DNA of 64,000 bases. Source: Pseudomonas sp. 8O. GTDB taxonomy: Bacteria; Pseudomonadota; Gammaproteobacteria; Pseudomonadales; Pseudomonadaceae. The stretch covers positions 186,001 to 250,000 of the forward strand of contig NZ_LR733267.1 in NCBI RefSeq assembly GCF_902506495.1, in the 5' to 3' direction. The notes below the pieces were generated by a model, which was given only the letters and a program-made list of their open reading frames with translations, did no database searches and had not been told where the DNA came from. The translations under genes were made by a program, and so were the position numbers. Positions 53,816-61,743 of this stretch are shown one piece after another; positions within the stretch are counted from its first letter, which is position 1; each line of letters begins with the position of its first letter.

Positions 53816-54718
53816 ATGCCCGGCTCCAATTTTCGTCCTGTTCTCGCCTTGTCATTATTGCTGACCATCGGCGCCCTTATGGGGCTGACCAGCATCCTGG
53901 TGAAACTGGCCGGCAACGTCGGCTGGCCGGCCATGGCCTACCTGCTCTGGAGCTTGCTGGGCGGCGGCCTGCTGCTGTTGCTGTTCACCTGGATACGCGG
54001 CGAGCGCCCCGGCATCGGCCCCGGATTGCTGGGTTATTACCTGGCCTCAGGGCTGCTCAGCATCGCCGTGCCGAACGGTTTGCTGTTCAGCTCGATTGGC
54101 CATGTCGGCGCCGGCTTCGCCTCGATGTGCCTGGCCTTCCCGCCCCTGATCACCTACCTGCTGGCCCTGGCCTTGCGCATGGAAGGGTTGAGCCGCATTC
54201 GTCTGCTGGGCATCTGCATCGGCCTGGCCGGCAGCCTGTTGCTGGCCCTGGGCAAGCTCAACGCCGGCGACAGCCCCCTGCTGTGGGTGCTGGCGGCGCT
54301 CTGCGTGCCGGTATTCCTGGCGCTCGGCAACATCTACCGCGCCCGCTATTGGCCGGCGGGTGCCAGCCCACTATCCCTGGCCCCCGGCATGCTGCTGGGC
54401 GGCGCACTGCTGCTGGTGCCGCTGGGCCTGTTCGGTGTCGACCTCGCACCCCGCCTGGAAAGCCCTGCGGCAGTCGGCCTACTGGCCTTGCAGATGCTGC
54501 TGTTCGCGGCGGTCTATGCGCTGTTCTTCGTCCTGCAGAACCTGGCCGGCACGGTGTTTCTCAGCCAGATCGGCTCGGTGGCAGCGATCACTGGCGCCGC
54601 CATCGCCATCGGCCTGCTCGGCGAACAGGGCAGTTTGAGCATGCTGCTGGCGGCGCTGTGCATCGTCGGCGGTGTACTGCTGGTGGCCTGGCGTGGCGCC
54701 AAGGAGGCACAGGCATGA
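53816..54718 (+). CDS. EamA/DMT-family transporter
   Basis: The 300-residue protein has ten hydrophobic helices in two EamA repeats (about 10-140 and 155-290), including VPNGLLFSSIGHVGAGFASM and the final GLLGEQGSLSMLLAALCIVGG. AGGAGG precedes the ATG at 53816. Its stop overlaps the next gene (ATGA). The last 257 bases are duplicated at 56012-56268. It is probably an efflux carrier regulated by the divergent MarR protein. Confidence 0.87.
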   Translation: MPGSNFRPVLALSLLLTIGALMGLTSILVKLAGNVGWPAMAYLLWSLLGGGLLLLLFTWIRGERPGIGPGLLGYYLASGLLSIAVPNGLLFSSIGHVGAGFASMCLAFPPLITYLLALALRMEGLSRIRLLGICIGLAGSLLLALGKLNAGDSPLLWVLAALCVPVFLALGNIYRARYWPAGASPLSLAPGMLLGGALLLVPLGLFGVDLAPRLESPAAVGLLALQMLLFAAVYALFFVLQNLAGTVFLSQIGSVAAITGAAIAIGLLGEQGSLSMLLAALCIVGGVLLVAWRGAKEAQA

Positions 54719-55890
54719 AGCGCCAGACCTTGCTGCTCATCGCCATTGTCCTGCTCGGCCTGAATCTGCGTCCGGTGCTGGCTGCCATCGGCCCGTTGCT
54801 CGACCGTATCCAGCTCGACACCGGCCTGAATCATATCGGCGCCAGCCTGCTGACCAGCCTGCCGGTGGTGATCATGGGGCTCGGTGCTCTGGCCGCCGGC
54901 CTGCTGCGCAAACGCTTGGGTGAACGCAACGGGATTCTCTTCGGCGTGCTGCTGATCGCCCTCGCCTGTCTGCTGCGCGGCGTGCTGCCGGATTCCAGCA
55001 CCTTGATCGCCACCGCCTTGCTGGCTGGCGCCGGGATCGCCTTCGTCCAGGCACTGCTGCCGGGCTTGATCAAGTCGCGCTTCGCCGCCGACAGTGGCCG
55101 CCTGATCGGTTTCTACAGCTGCGCGATCATGGGCGGCGCGGCCTTCGGTGCAGCGCTGACGCCCTGGTTGGCGCAGTCGATAGGCTGGTCGTGGGCGCTG
55201 ACGAGCTGGGCACTGCCCGCTCTGCTCGCTGCTGCGTTCTGGCGCCGCGCGGCACCTGCGCAGGCAGGCGCAACCTCGAGCGAGCTGCCATGCCTGGATG
55301 TCTGGCGCTCGCCGAGGGCCTGGCTGTTGATGAGCTTCTTCGGCATCGGCACCGCCGGCTACACCCTGGTGCTGGCATGGCTGCCGCCCTACTACACCTC
55401 GCTGGGTTGGAGCGAGCAGGCCAGCGGCCTGCTGCTGGCGGCGCTGACGCTCTGCGAAGTAGTCGCCGGCCTGCTGGCATCGAGCCTGCTGCCACGCTAT
55501 CCGGATCGGCGCGTGTTGCTGGCGGTGGTCTTGCTGGCGCTGCTGGCCGGGCTGCTCGGCCTGATGATGGCACCGCTGCAACTGGTGGTGCCGATTTGCA
55601 TGTTGCTGGGCATCGGCATCGGCGCGCTGTTCCCACTGTCGTTGGTGGTGGCCCAGGATCATCTGGATGATCCGCGCCAGACCGGCGACCTGCTGGCCTT
55701 CGTGCAGGGCGGCGGCTACCTGATCGCCGCCACGGCTCCATTCCTGGCCGGCCTACTACGTCAGTACACCGACGACCTGCGCCTGAGCTGGCTGGCAATG
55801 GCCGCTGCTACCCTGGTGTTGATGAGTATGGCCGCCCGCTTCAAGCCGGGCAGCGGCCGCTTCCATACTCGCTCCCTTCCACCTGCCTAG
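54715..55890 (+). CDS. CynX/NimT-family MFS transporter
   Basis: The 391-residue protein has twelve hydrophobic helices. The opening LLGLNLRPVLAAIGPLLDRIQ is diagnostic of the CynX/NimT (cyanate, 2-nitroimidazole) MFS family. The ATG overlaps the EamA stop, so the two transporters are co-translated. A very long upstream frame (from 53278) is rejected because it overlaps the MarR and EamA genes. Its substrate is unknown. Confidence 0.87.
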   Translation: MKRQTLLLIAIVLLGLNLRPVLAAIGPLLDRIQLDTGLNHIGASLLTSLPVVIMGLGALAAGLLRKRLGERNGILFGVLLIALACLLRGVLPDSSTLIATALLAGAGIAFVQALLPGLIKSRFAADSGRLIGFYSCAIMGGAAFGAALTPWLAQSIGWSWALTSWALPALLAAAFWRRAAPAQAGATSSELPCLDVWRSPRAWLLMSFFGIGTAGYTLVLAWLPPYYTSLGWSEQASGLLLAALTLCEVVAGLLASSLLPRYPDRRVLLAVVLLALLAGLLGLMMAPLQLVVPICMLLGIGIGALFPLSLVVAQDHLDDPRQTGDLLAFVQGGGYLIAATAPFLAGLLRQYTDDLRLSWLAMAAATLVLMSMAARFKPGSGRFHTRSLPPA

Positions 55891-55891
55891 G

Positions 55892-55927
55892 ATGTAGGGC
55901 GGACTCAGCATGTAGGGCGGACTCAGG
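55892..55927. repeat. 18-bp tandem duplication (ATGTAGGGCGGACTCAG)
   Basis: Two adjacent copies differ only in the last base. They lie directly after the CynX-like gene stop, just before the duplicated EamA fragment. Confidence 0.8.
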
Positions 55928-56011
55928 AGCGAAGCGAACAGTCCACCGATCCATTTCAACCACGAGCGTTAGAAACCAGAGCGGCGTACTGCTTCGCGAA
56001 TACGCTCTACG

Positions 56012-56268
56012 GCCCTGCGGCAGTGGGCCTGCTGGCCTAGCTGATGCTGCTGTTCGCGACCGTCTATGCGCTGTTCTTCGTCCTGCAGAATCTGGCTGGC
56101 ACGGTATTTCTCGGCCAGATTGGCTCGGTGGCGGCAATCACCGGCGCCGCCATCGCCATCGGCCTGCTCGGCGAACAGGGCAGTCTGAGTATGCTGCTGG
56201 CGGCGCTGTGCATCATCGGCGGCGTGCTGCTGGCGGCCTGGGGTAGTGCACAAGGCACAAAAGACTGA
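56012..56268 (+). pseudogene. truncated duplicate of the EamA transporter 3' end
   Basis: This 257-base block aligns without gaps to 54462-54718 (constant offset of 1,550), covering the last three helices and the stop codon, with only scattered substitutions. One substitution makes an in-frame TAG at 56038. There is no promoter or start. It is a segmental duplication left after the EamA-MFS pair, not a functional gene. Confidence 0.88.
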
Positions 56269-56355
56269 AACCGGCCGCGCAAAACGTCACCCAGAGGTCA
56301 ATGCTGATCAGATGAATTCTTTACCCCTCATACCTGCAGTAGAGGTGGTGTTTTT

Positions 56356-56415
56356 GTAGGAGCCAGCTTGCTGGCGATACTGTTTATGGCGGATCGCCGG
56401 CAAGCCGGCTCCTAC
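56356..56415. repeat. REP element (GTAGGAGCC...GGCTCCTAC)
   Basis: A 60-base inverted pair of GTAGGAGCCAGCTTGCTGGCGAT and ATCGCCGGCAAGCCGGCTCCTAC. Same family as the copy inside hrpA. The remaining bases between 56269 and 56488 hold no gene. Confidence 0.85.
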
Positions 56416-56488
56416 AAAGATCGAGGGCAACGGCTTAGCTGACTGGCATTAAACCTGAACATGCGCAGCTATTGCGCACCAACAGGAT

Positions 56489-57613
56489 TCAAACGCGCGG
56501 CATGTTCTTGGTCACGCAATGGATACCTCCACCTCCGGCCGCAATCGGGTCGATGTTGACCTGCACCACGGTGCGCCCCGGATAGAGTTGGGTCAGCAGA
56601 TCCTTGCAGTACTTGTCGGCAGCGGCGTCGCCGAACTGCGGGACGATCACGGCGCCGTTGATCGGCAGGTAGTTGATATAGCCCGGCGCGAAATCCGGGT
56701 TGTTGCGGGTGTAGACGTTGCTGCGCACCTTCAGCGGCGGCGGCAGGGTGTGCACGGTCAGGCGGCGGCCATCGGCATCGGTGGCGGTCTTGAGAATCTC
56801 CAGGTGCGTGCGCGTCACCGCGTAGTCATAGGACTTGGGGTCGTTGTCGAGGTTGGCGATGACCACGCCCGGCCTGACGAAGCGTGCATAGAAATCGACG
56901 TGTGCATCGGTGATGTCCTTGTTCTTGATGCCGGGCAGCCAAATGATCTTGCGCAGGCCGAGGTTGGCCTTCAGCTCGGCCTCGATCTGCCCCCGGCTCA
57001 TGCCCGGATTGCGGTTGCCATTGACCCAGCAGCTCTCGGTGATGATCGCCGTGCCATGGCCATCCACCTCGATACCGCCGCCCTCGCCTACCAGTTGGCT
57101 GGCCAGGTAGTTCACGTCCAGCTCGTAACTCAGGGTGTCGGCCACCCTGGTGTCGTTGCTGGCGCGCTGCTTACCGCCCCAGCCATTGAAGTGAAAATCA
57201 ACCAGGCCGATACCGCCCTGGCCATCGACCACGAAACAGCCGCCATAGTCACGCACCCAGACGTCGTCCAGCGGCAACGTCAGAAAGTCGATGTTGCTGG
57301 TGCCGCATTTACTTCTGGCCTGACTCAGCTGATTGGCGCGGCACAGAACGGTCACCGGCTGATAGCGGGCGATGGTCTTGGCCAGCATGGCGATGCAATC
57401 GTTGACCGGCACGGCGAAGTCTTCCCAGATCGCCGTGGAGGCGGCGAAGGCCAGGAACACGCGCTCCTGCGGGCCGTGCTCGTCCGGCATGTACCAGCTG
57501 CCTGCCAAGGCGGCACGCACGCGCGGTGCGTTCAGGCCAAGGCCCAGGGAAGCGACGGCGCCCAGCCCGGCGGCGGCGGTCAGTTGCTTGATGAAATCTC
57601 GACGGCTCGACAT
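56489..57613 (-). CDS. Tat-exported agmatine deiminase-family protein
   Basis: The 374-residue protein begins with a twin-arginine signal (SSRRDFIKQLTAAAG, then a hydrophobic stretch to about residue 35). The mature part is a porphyromonas-type peptidylarginine deiminase/agmatine deiminase: DVWVRDYGGCF, HFNGWGG, EGGGIEVDGHGT, DITDAHVDFYARF and the catalytic Cys366 in GGGIHC. It should act in the periplasm on agmatine or a related guanidine. It is the last gene of the aguA-aguB-SBP operon, giving a second deiminase in another compartment. GGAG precedes the ATG at 57613. Confidence 0.88.
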   Translation of the reverse strand: MSSRRDFIKQLTAAAGLGAVASLGLGLNAPRVRAALAGSWYMPDEHGPQERVFLAFAASTAIWEDFAVPVNDCIAMLAKTIARYQPVTVLCRANQLSQARSKCGTSNIDFLTLPLDDVWVRDYGGCFVVDGQGGIGLVDFHFNGWGGKQRASNDTRVADTLSYELDVNYLASQLVGEGGGIEVDGHGTAIITESCWVNGNRNPGMSRGQIEAELKANLGLRKIIWLPGIKNKDITDAHVDFYARFVRPGVVIANLDNDPKSYDYAVTRTHLEILKTATDADGRRLTVHTLPPPLKVRSNVYTRNNPDFAPGYINYLPINGAVIVPQFGDAAADKYCKDLLTQLYPGRTVVQVNIDPIAAGGGGIHCVTKNMPRV

Positions 57614-57641
57614 GGTTTTATTCTCCTGCGAGTGATGCAGC

Positions 57642-58733
57642 TCAGTGGCTGCGCGCGGTCTTGAAGTGGTTCCAGGCACGCACCCGTGCACGCATGTCGC
57701 GTTGGGGGATGTCCTTGCCGGGGATCAGCCGCGCATAGGTGGCCTCGTCGACATAGATGTCGGGGTTGTTGCGCATGTCGTCCGCGACCATCGGCCGAGC
57801 TTTGGCACTCGAGGTGGGATAGCCGGTGAAGTTGCTGATCGCCGCCATGTTTTCCGGGCGCATGACGAAATTGATGAACGCGTAGGCGTACTCCGGGTGG
57901 CGGGCATCCACGGGTATGGCCATGGTGTCCATCCACACCGTGGTGCCCTCGCGCGGGACGTGGAAGCGAAAGTCCGCGGCGCTGCCGGCTCCGCTGGCGG
58001 CACGCTGCGCCTGGGTGACGTCGCCGCTGTAGCCGAGCGACAGGCACAGGTTGCCGTTGACCAGATCGGTGACTGGCTGCGACTGGAATTTGCGGATGTA
58101 AGGTTTGATCGCCAGCAGCAGCTCGGTGGCAGCTTTCAGGTCGTCCGGCTTGGCGCTGCGAGGCGAGCGACCGAGGTAGTTGAGCACCACGGCCATGACT
58201 TCATCCGGCGAGTCGATCATGGAGATGCCGCAGTCGGCGAACTTCGCGGCGTTCTCCGGCTTGAACAGCAGATCCAGGCTGTTGACCGGCGCATCGCCCA
58301 TGCGTTTTTCGATCATCGCGGCGTTGTAGGTGATGCCGATGCTGCCCCAGGTGTAGGGCACCGTCGCATGCCGCGAATAGGGGTACTGGGTTTGCAGTGC
58401 GAGCAGCCCCGGCTCGATGTCGGCCAGGTGCTCGAGCTTGCTCGAGTCGAGCTTCTGCAAGGCCCCAGCGCGCATCAGCCGCTCGGCCACGGTGTCACCG
58501 GGAAAGATCAGGTCATAGCCACTGCTGCCGGCCATCATCTTGGCCTCCAGCGTCTCGCTGCCTTCCATGACGTCGTAGATCACCCGGATGCCGGTCTCTC
58601 TGGTGAAGTTGGCCATCGTGTCCTCGGCGAAGTAGTCGGCCCAGTTGTACAGACGCAACACCTTCTCGGCCGCCTGGACCTGGATGCTGCAGAGCAGCAG
58701 AGTGCTGATGAGCAACGTGCTTCTGATATTCAT
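57642..58733 (-). CDS. polyamine ABC-transporter substrate-binding protein (PotF/SpuD-like)
   Basis: The 363-residue protein has a signal peptide (about 1-22, ending VQA) and the PotF opening VLRLYNWADYFAEDTMANFTRETGI, with YDLIFPGD, NLCLSLGYSGDV and PREGTTVWMDTMAIP. It binds putrescine, spermidine or agmatine in the periplasm. GGAG lies seven bases before the ATG at 58733. No permease or ATPase genes are adjacent, as for the equivalent P. aeruginosa gene next to aguBA (recalled), so it may share a permease encoded elsewhere. Confidence 0.88.
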   Translation of the reverse strand: MNIRSTLLISTLLLCSIQVQAAEKVLRLYNWADYFAEDTMANFTRETGIRVIYDVMEGSETLEAKMMAGSSGYDLIFPGDTVAERLMRAGALQKLDSSKLEHLADIEPGLLALQTQYPYSRHATVPYTWGSIGITYNAAMIEKRMGDAPVNSLDLLFKPENAAKFADCGISMIDSPDEVMAVVLNYLGRSPRSAKPDDLKAATELLLAIKPYIRKFQSQPVTDLVNGNLCLSLGYSGDVTQAQRAASGAGSAADFRFHVPREGTTVWMDTMAIPVDARHPEYAYAFINFVMRPENMAAISNFTGYPTSSAKARPMVADDMRNNPDIYVDEATYARLIPGKDIPQRDMRARVRAWNHFKTARSH

Positions 58734-58744
58734 CTTCAGACTCC

Positions 58745-59644
58745 TCACGGGTTCCAGTGGCTATGGGTTTGGCGGCCATCGAGCCCCAGTAGCGGCCCGT
58801 ACATTTCCGGGCGGCGGTCGCGGTAAATACCCCAGGTCAGGCGCTCCTCACGCATCGCCGCAAGGTCGAGTTCGGCCAGCCATACGCCGCTGCCATCGCG
58901 GTCGGCCTCGGCCAGCAATTTGCCCTTGTGATCGGTGATGAACGACGAGCCATAGAAGCTCATCTGCAAGGCCGGATCGGTGGTCGCCACCTCACGACCG
59001 ATGCGGTTGGCAGCGAGTACCGGGACGATATTCGCCGCTGCGTGGCCGCGTTGGGTCAGTTGCCAGTGATCACGCGAGTCGAGTGACGCTGCACCCGGCT
59101 CGGAACCGATGGCCGTGGGATAGAGCAGCACTTCGGCGCCCTGCAGTGCCAGGCAGCGCGCCGTCTCGGGAAACCATTGATCCCAGCAGATACCCACGCC
59201 AATGCGCCCCACGGCGGTGTCCCAGACACGGAAGCCGGTATCGCCGGGGCTGAAGTACTCCTTCTCCTGGTAGCCGATGGCGTTGGGGATATGAGTCTTG
59301 CGGTAGACGCCCAGCAGACGGCCATCGGCATCGGCCACCGCCAGGGAATTGAAGTAGGCGTTGCCGGCGCGCTCGAACCAGGACAGTGGCAGCACCACAC
59401 CCAGTTCCCTGGCCAGCGCGGCGAACCGCTTGAGCAACGGGCTGCTGGCATACTCCTCGGCCAGCGCCAAGTGCTTGTGATCCTGCTCGATGCAGAAGTA
59501 CGGCGTGGCGAACAGCTCCTGCAGGAGGATCAACCGCGCGCCGCGGGACGCCGCTTCGCGCACCAGGCGCTCGGCACGATCGAGGTTGGCTCGCAGGTCC
59601 CAGCTGCAGGCGAACTGGGTGGTGGCGACGACCAGCTTGCTCAT
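58745..59644 (-). CDS. aguB: N-carbamoylputrescine amidohydrolase
   Basis: The 299-residue nitrilase-superfamily enzyme has the catalytic triad Glu43 (LLQELFATPYF), Lys116 (YRKTHIPN) and Cys153 (GICWDQWFPE). It converts N-carbamoylputrescine to putrescine, CO2 and ammonia. Its ATG overlaps the aguA stop (TGATG), so the two consecutive steps are coupled. The polyamine-binding protein gene follows after 11 bases. Confidence 0.94.
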   Translation of the reverse strand: MSKLVVATTQFACSWDLRANLDRAERLVREAASRGARLILLQELFATPYFCIEQDHKHLALAEEYASSPLLKRFAALARELGVVLPLSWFERAGNAYFNSLAVADADGRLLGVYRKTHIPNAIGYQEKEYFSPGDTGFRVWDTAVGRIGVGICWDQWFPETARCLALQGAEVLLYPTAIGSEPGAASLDSRDHWQLTQRGHAAANIVPVLAANRIGREVATTDPALQMSFYGSSFITDHKGKLLAEADRDGSGVWLAELDLAAMREERLTWGIYRDRRPEMYGPLLGLDGRQTHSHWNP

Positions 59645-60699
59645 CACTTCGCCCCCTGCGGCCAGGCCGGCTGCTGCTGGGTGATGCAGTGCACGCCGCC
59701 GCCACCGTGGGCCAGCTGATTGATGCGCACCGGCACCACTTCACGACCGGGGAAAGCCAGGCGCAGAGTCGCGGCCGCCTCGTCGTCGGCCGCAATGCCG
59801 TAGGCCGGCATGATGATGGCGCCGTTGCAGATGTAGAAATTGGTGTACGAGGCGCAGAACACCTCTGCTTCGCTGTCCACGGCCTCGCTGGCTTCGAACA
59901 ATTCGAGTAGCTCGAACTGACGCCCCTGGGCATCGCTGGCCAACTGCAGTGCACGACGGTTCTCGCGTACCACTTCGGCATACACCGAACTCGGGTCGCG
60001 CGTGGCATCGACCAGCAGCGCGCCGGGCCGTGCGAATGCGCAGACACCATCGACATGGCCGTCGGTCATATCGCCGGTCACGTAGTCCGGGTCGCCCGGC
60101 AGCCAGATGGTTTTCTTCACACCCAGCAGGCGAGCGAAGATGTCCTCCATCTCCTTCTTGCTCATGCCGGGATTACGGTTGGGGTTGAGCAGCACCGACT
60201 CGGTGGTGATCAGCGTGCCCTCGCCGTCCACATGAATGGCGCCACCTTCGTTGCTCAGTGGCGTGCCAAAGCAATCCAGACCGAGGCCATTGAGGATGCG
60301 GCGCGCCAGGCTCTCGTCCAGCCCATGCTCGGACTTGCCTCCCCAGGCGTTGAAGCGCCAGCTGACACCCGCCAGCCCCAGCTGCGGATGGCAGATGAAG
60401 CTCGGCCCGGAATCGCGGCACCAACTGTCGTCCACCGCCAGTTCGATCAGCTCGACATTGGCGCCGCACAGTTCACGGGCGCGATACACCGCCGAGGGAT
60501 CGACCACCATCTTCACCGGCTCGAAACGCGCGATGGCATTGGCCACTCGCGCGAGGTCGAGTTGTACGTCGGCCAGGGTCACGCCCCAACCGGACTCCCA
60601 CAGTACCTGGTTGTGCGGCCAGACCATCCAGGTGGCGGCGTGAGGAACCCATTCGGCGGGCATGAACCAAGCATTCGAAGTTGCTGCGTGCTGTTGCAT
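59644..60699 (-). CDS. aguA: agmatine deiminase
   Basis: The 351-residue cytoplasmic enzyme hydrolyses agmatine to N-carbamoylputrescine and ammonia. Landmarks are FMPAEWVPHAATWMVWPH, DDSWCRDSGPSF, RFNAWGGK, SNEGGAIHVDG, DGHVDGVCAF and the catalytic Cys338 in GGGGVHC. It is the first gene of the operon aguA-aguB-SBP-Tat deiminase. The LysR gene at 60834 faces it across a 134-base promoter region. Confidence 0.95.
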   Translation of the reverse strand: MQQHAATSNAWFMPAEWVPHAATWMVWPHNQVLWESGWGVTLADVQLDLARVANAIARFEPVKMVVDPSAVYRARELCGANVELIELAVDDSWCRDSGPSFICHPQLGLAGVSWRFNAWGGKSEHGLDESLARRILNGLGLDCFGTPLSNEGGAIHVDGEGTLITTESVLLNPNRNPGMSKKEMEDIFARLLGVKKTIWLPGDPDYVTGDMTDGHVDGVCAFARPGALLVDATRDPSSVYAEVVRENRRALQLASDAQGRQFELLELFEASEAVDSEAEVFCASYTNFYICNGAIIMPAYGIAADDEAAATLRLAFPGREVVPVRINQLAHGGGGVHCITQQQPAWPQGAK

Positions 60700-60833
60700 A
60701 CAAGTGCCTTTCAGTTAAGTCTTTGTGATCACTGAAAACCGCCCATGCGGTGATGACTTGCATGCTAGGCCTTTAAAAATGGCGTAACAAACGATAGATT
60801 TTCCGTCAACCTGATTAGACAGGCTTATCAATC

Positions 60834-61688
60834 ATGCTCAAACACTGGCCTCCCCTAAACGCCCTGCGCGGCTTCGAAGCCGCTGCGCGCCTGGGCAGTT
60901 TCCACAAGGCCGCCGAGGAGCTGCACCTCACCCAGTCGGCGATCAGCCAGCAGATTCGCAGCCTGGAAAGCTTTCTCGAACAGCCGCTGTTTTTCCGCAA
61001 TGGCCGTAGCGTGGCACTGACCGACGCCGGCTTCGACCTGCTCAGCACCACGCAATCGCTGCTGCAGCAACTGGCCGTGGGCATACGGCGCCTGGAGCAG
61101 TACCGCAAGCCCAACCAGTTGGTGGTCAACAGCACGCCGGCCTTTGCCAGGCACTGGTTGGTGCCGCGCCTGGGCGAGTTTCACCGCCTGCACCCGGAAG
61201 TGGATCTGTGGCTGTTCACCAGCGACGAAGTACCGGACATGACCACCCAAACCATCGACATCGCCGTGCGCGATGACCTCAGTGCCCAGGCCGAGTGCAG
61301 TTTTCGCGTCCTGCTGGAAGATCGCCTCTACCCCGCCTGCCACCCGCGACTACTGGCAGCACCTGCAAGCGAGCGCACCACCCTGCATGGCGAGCGAGAA
61401 ATGGACTGGAGCCACTGGCAGGTACAGGGCGGCGAGGACATCGGCCAGCGCAATCAGGGACTGAATTTCTCCGACCCCGGGCTGTTGCTGGACGCCGCCA
61501 GCCAGGGATTGGGCATTGCCCTGGTCAGCGAACTGCTGGCCAGCGACTTGCGCAGCCAGGAGCAACTGGTGCCCTTGAGTTCACGCCAGGTACGTGGCCC
61601 GCGCTGGGCCTGGCTGGTCCACCGCGACAGCGAGCACGACCCGTTGGCGCAGAGCTTCTGCCACTGGCTGGAGCAGCGCCTGACATAA
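60834..61688 (+). CDS. LysR-family regulator (GcvA-like), likely agmatine-operon regulator
   Basis: The 284-residue protein has the GcvA-type opening PPLNALRGFEAAARLGSFHKAAEELHLTQSAISQQIRSLE and an effector domain from about residue 90. It is divergent from aguA, so control of agmatine catabolism is the natural inference. In P. aeruginosa that role is played by the TetR protein AguR, which is absent here. The gene ends at a strong terminator. Confidence 0.87.
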   Translation: MLKHWPPLNALRGFEAAARLGSFHKAAEELHLTQSAISQQIRSLESFLEQPLFFRNGRSVALTDAGFDLLSTTQSLLQQLAVGIRRLEQYRKPNQLVVNSTPAFARHWLVPRLGEFHRLHPEVDLWLFTSDEVPDMTTQTIDIAVRDDLSAQAECSFRVLLEDRLYPACHPRLLAAPASERTTLHGEREMDWSHWQVQGGEDIGQRNQGLNFSDPGLLLDAASQGLGIALVSELLASDLRSQEQLVPLSSRQVRGPRWAWLVHRDSEHDPLAQSFCHWLEQRLT

Positions 61689-61700
61689 CGGCGCAGAAAC

Positions 61701-61728
61701 GAAAACGCCACCCGAAGGTGGCGTTTTC
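61701..61728. terminator. bidirectional terminator between LysR and fadD1
   Basis: GAAAACGCCACC and GGTGGCGTTTTC form a 12-bp stem with CGAA loop, with A/T runs on both sides, between convergent genes. Confidence 0.88.
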
Positions 61729-61743
61729 ATCAGCGGGCTCGAA

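Noticed and set aside
53278-54714. N-terminal extension of the CynX-like transporter
   Set aside because: The in-frame extension overlaps the MarR and EamA genes; the ATGA junction at 54715 is the credible start.
56044-56268. Independent 74-residue EamA-like protein
   Set aside because: It matches the end of the EamA gene at 54494-54718 without gaps, so it is a truncated duplicate rather than a gene.
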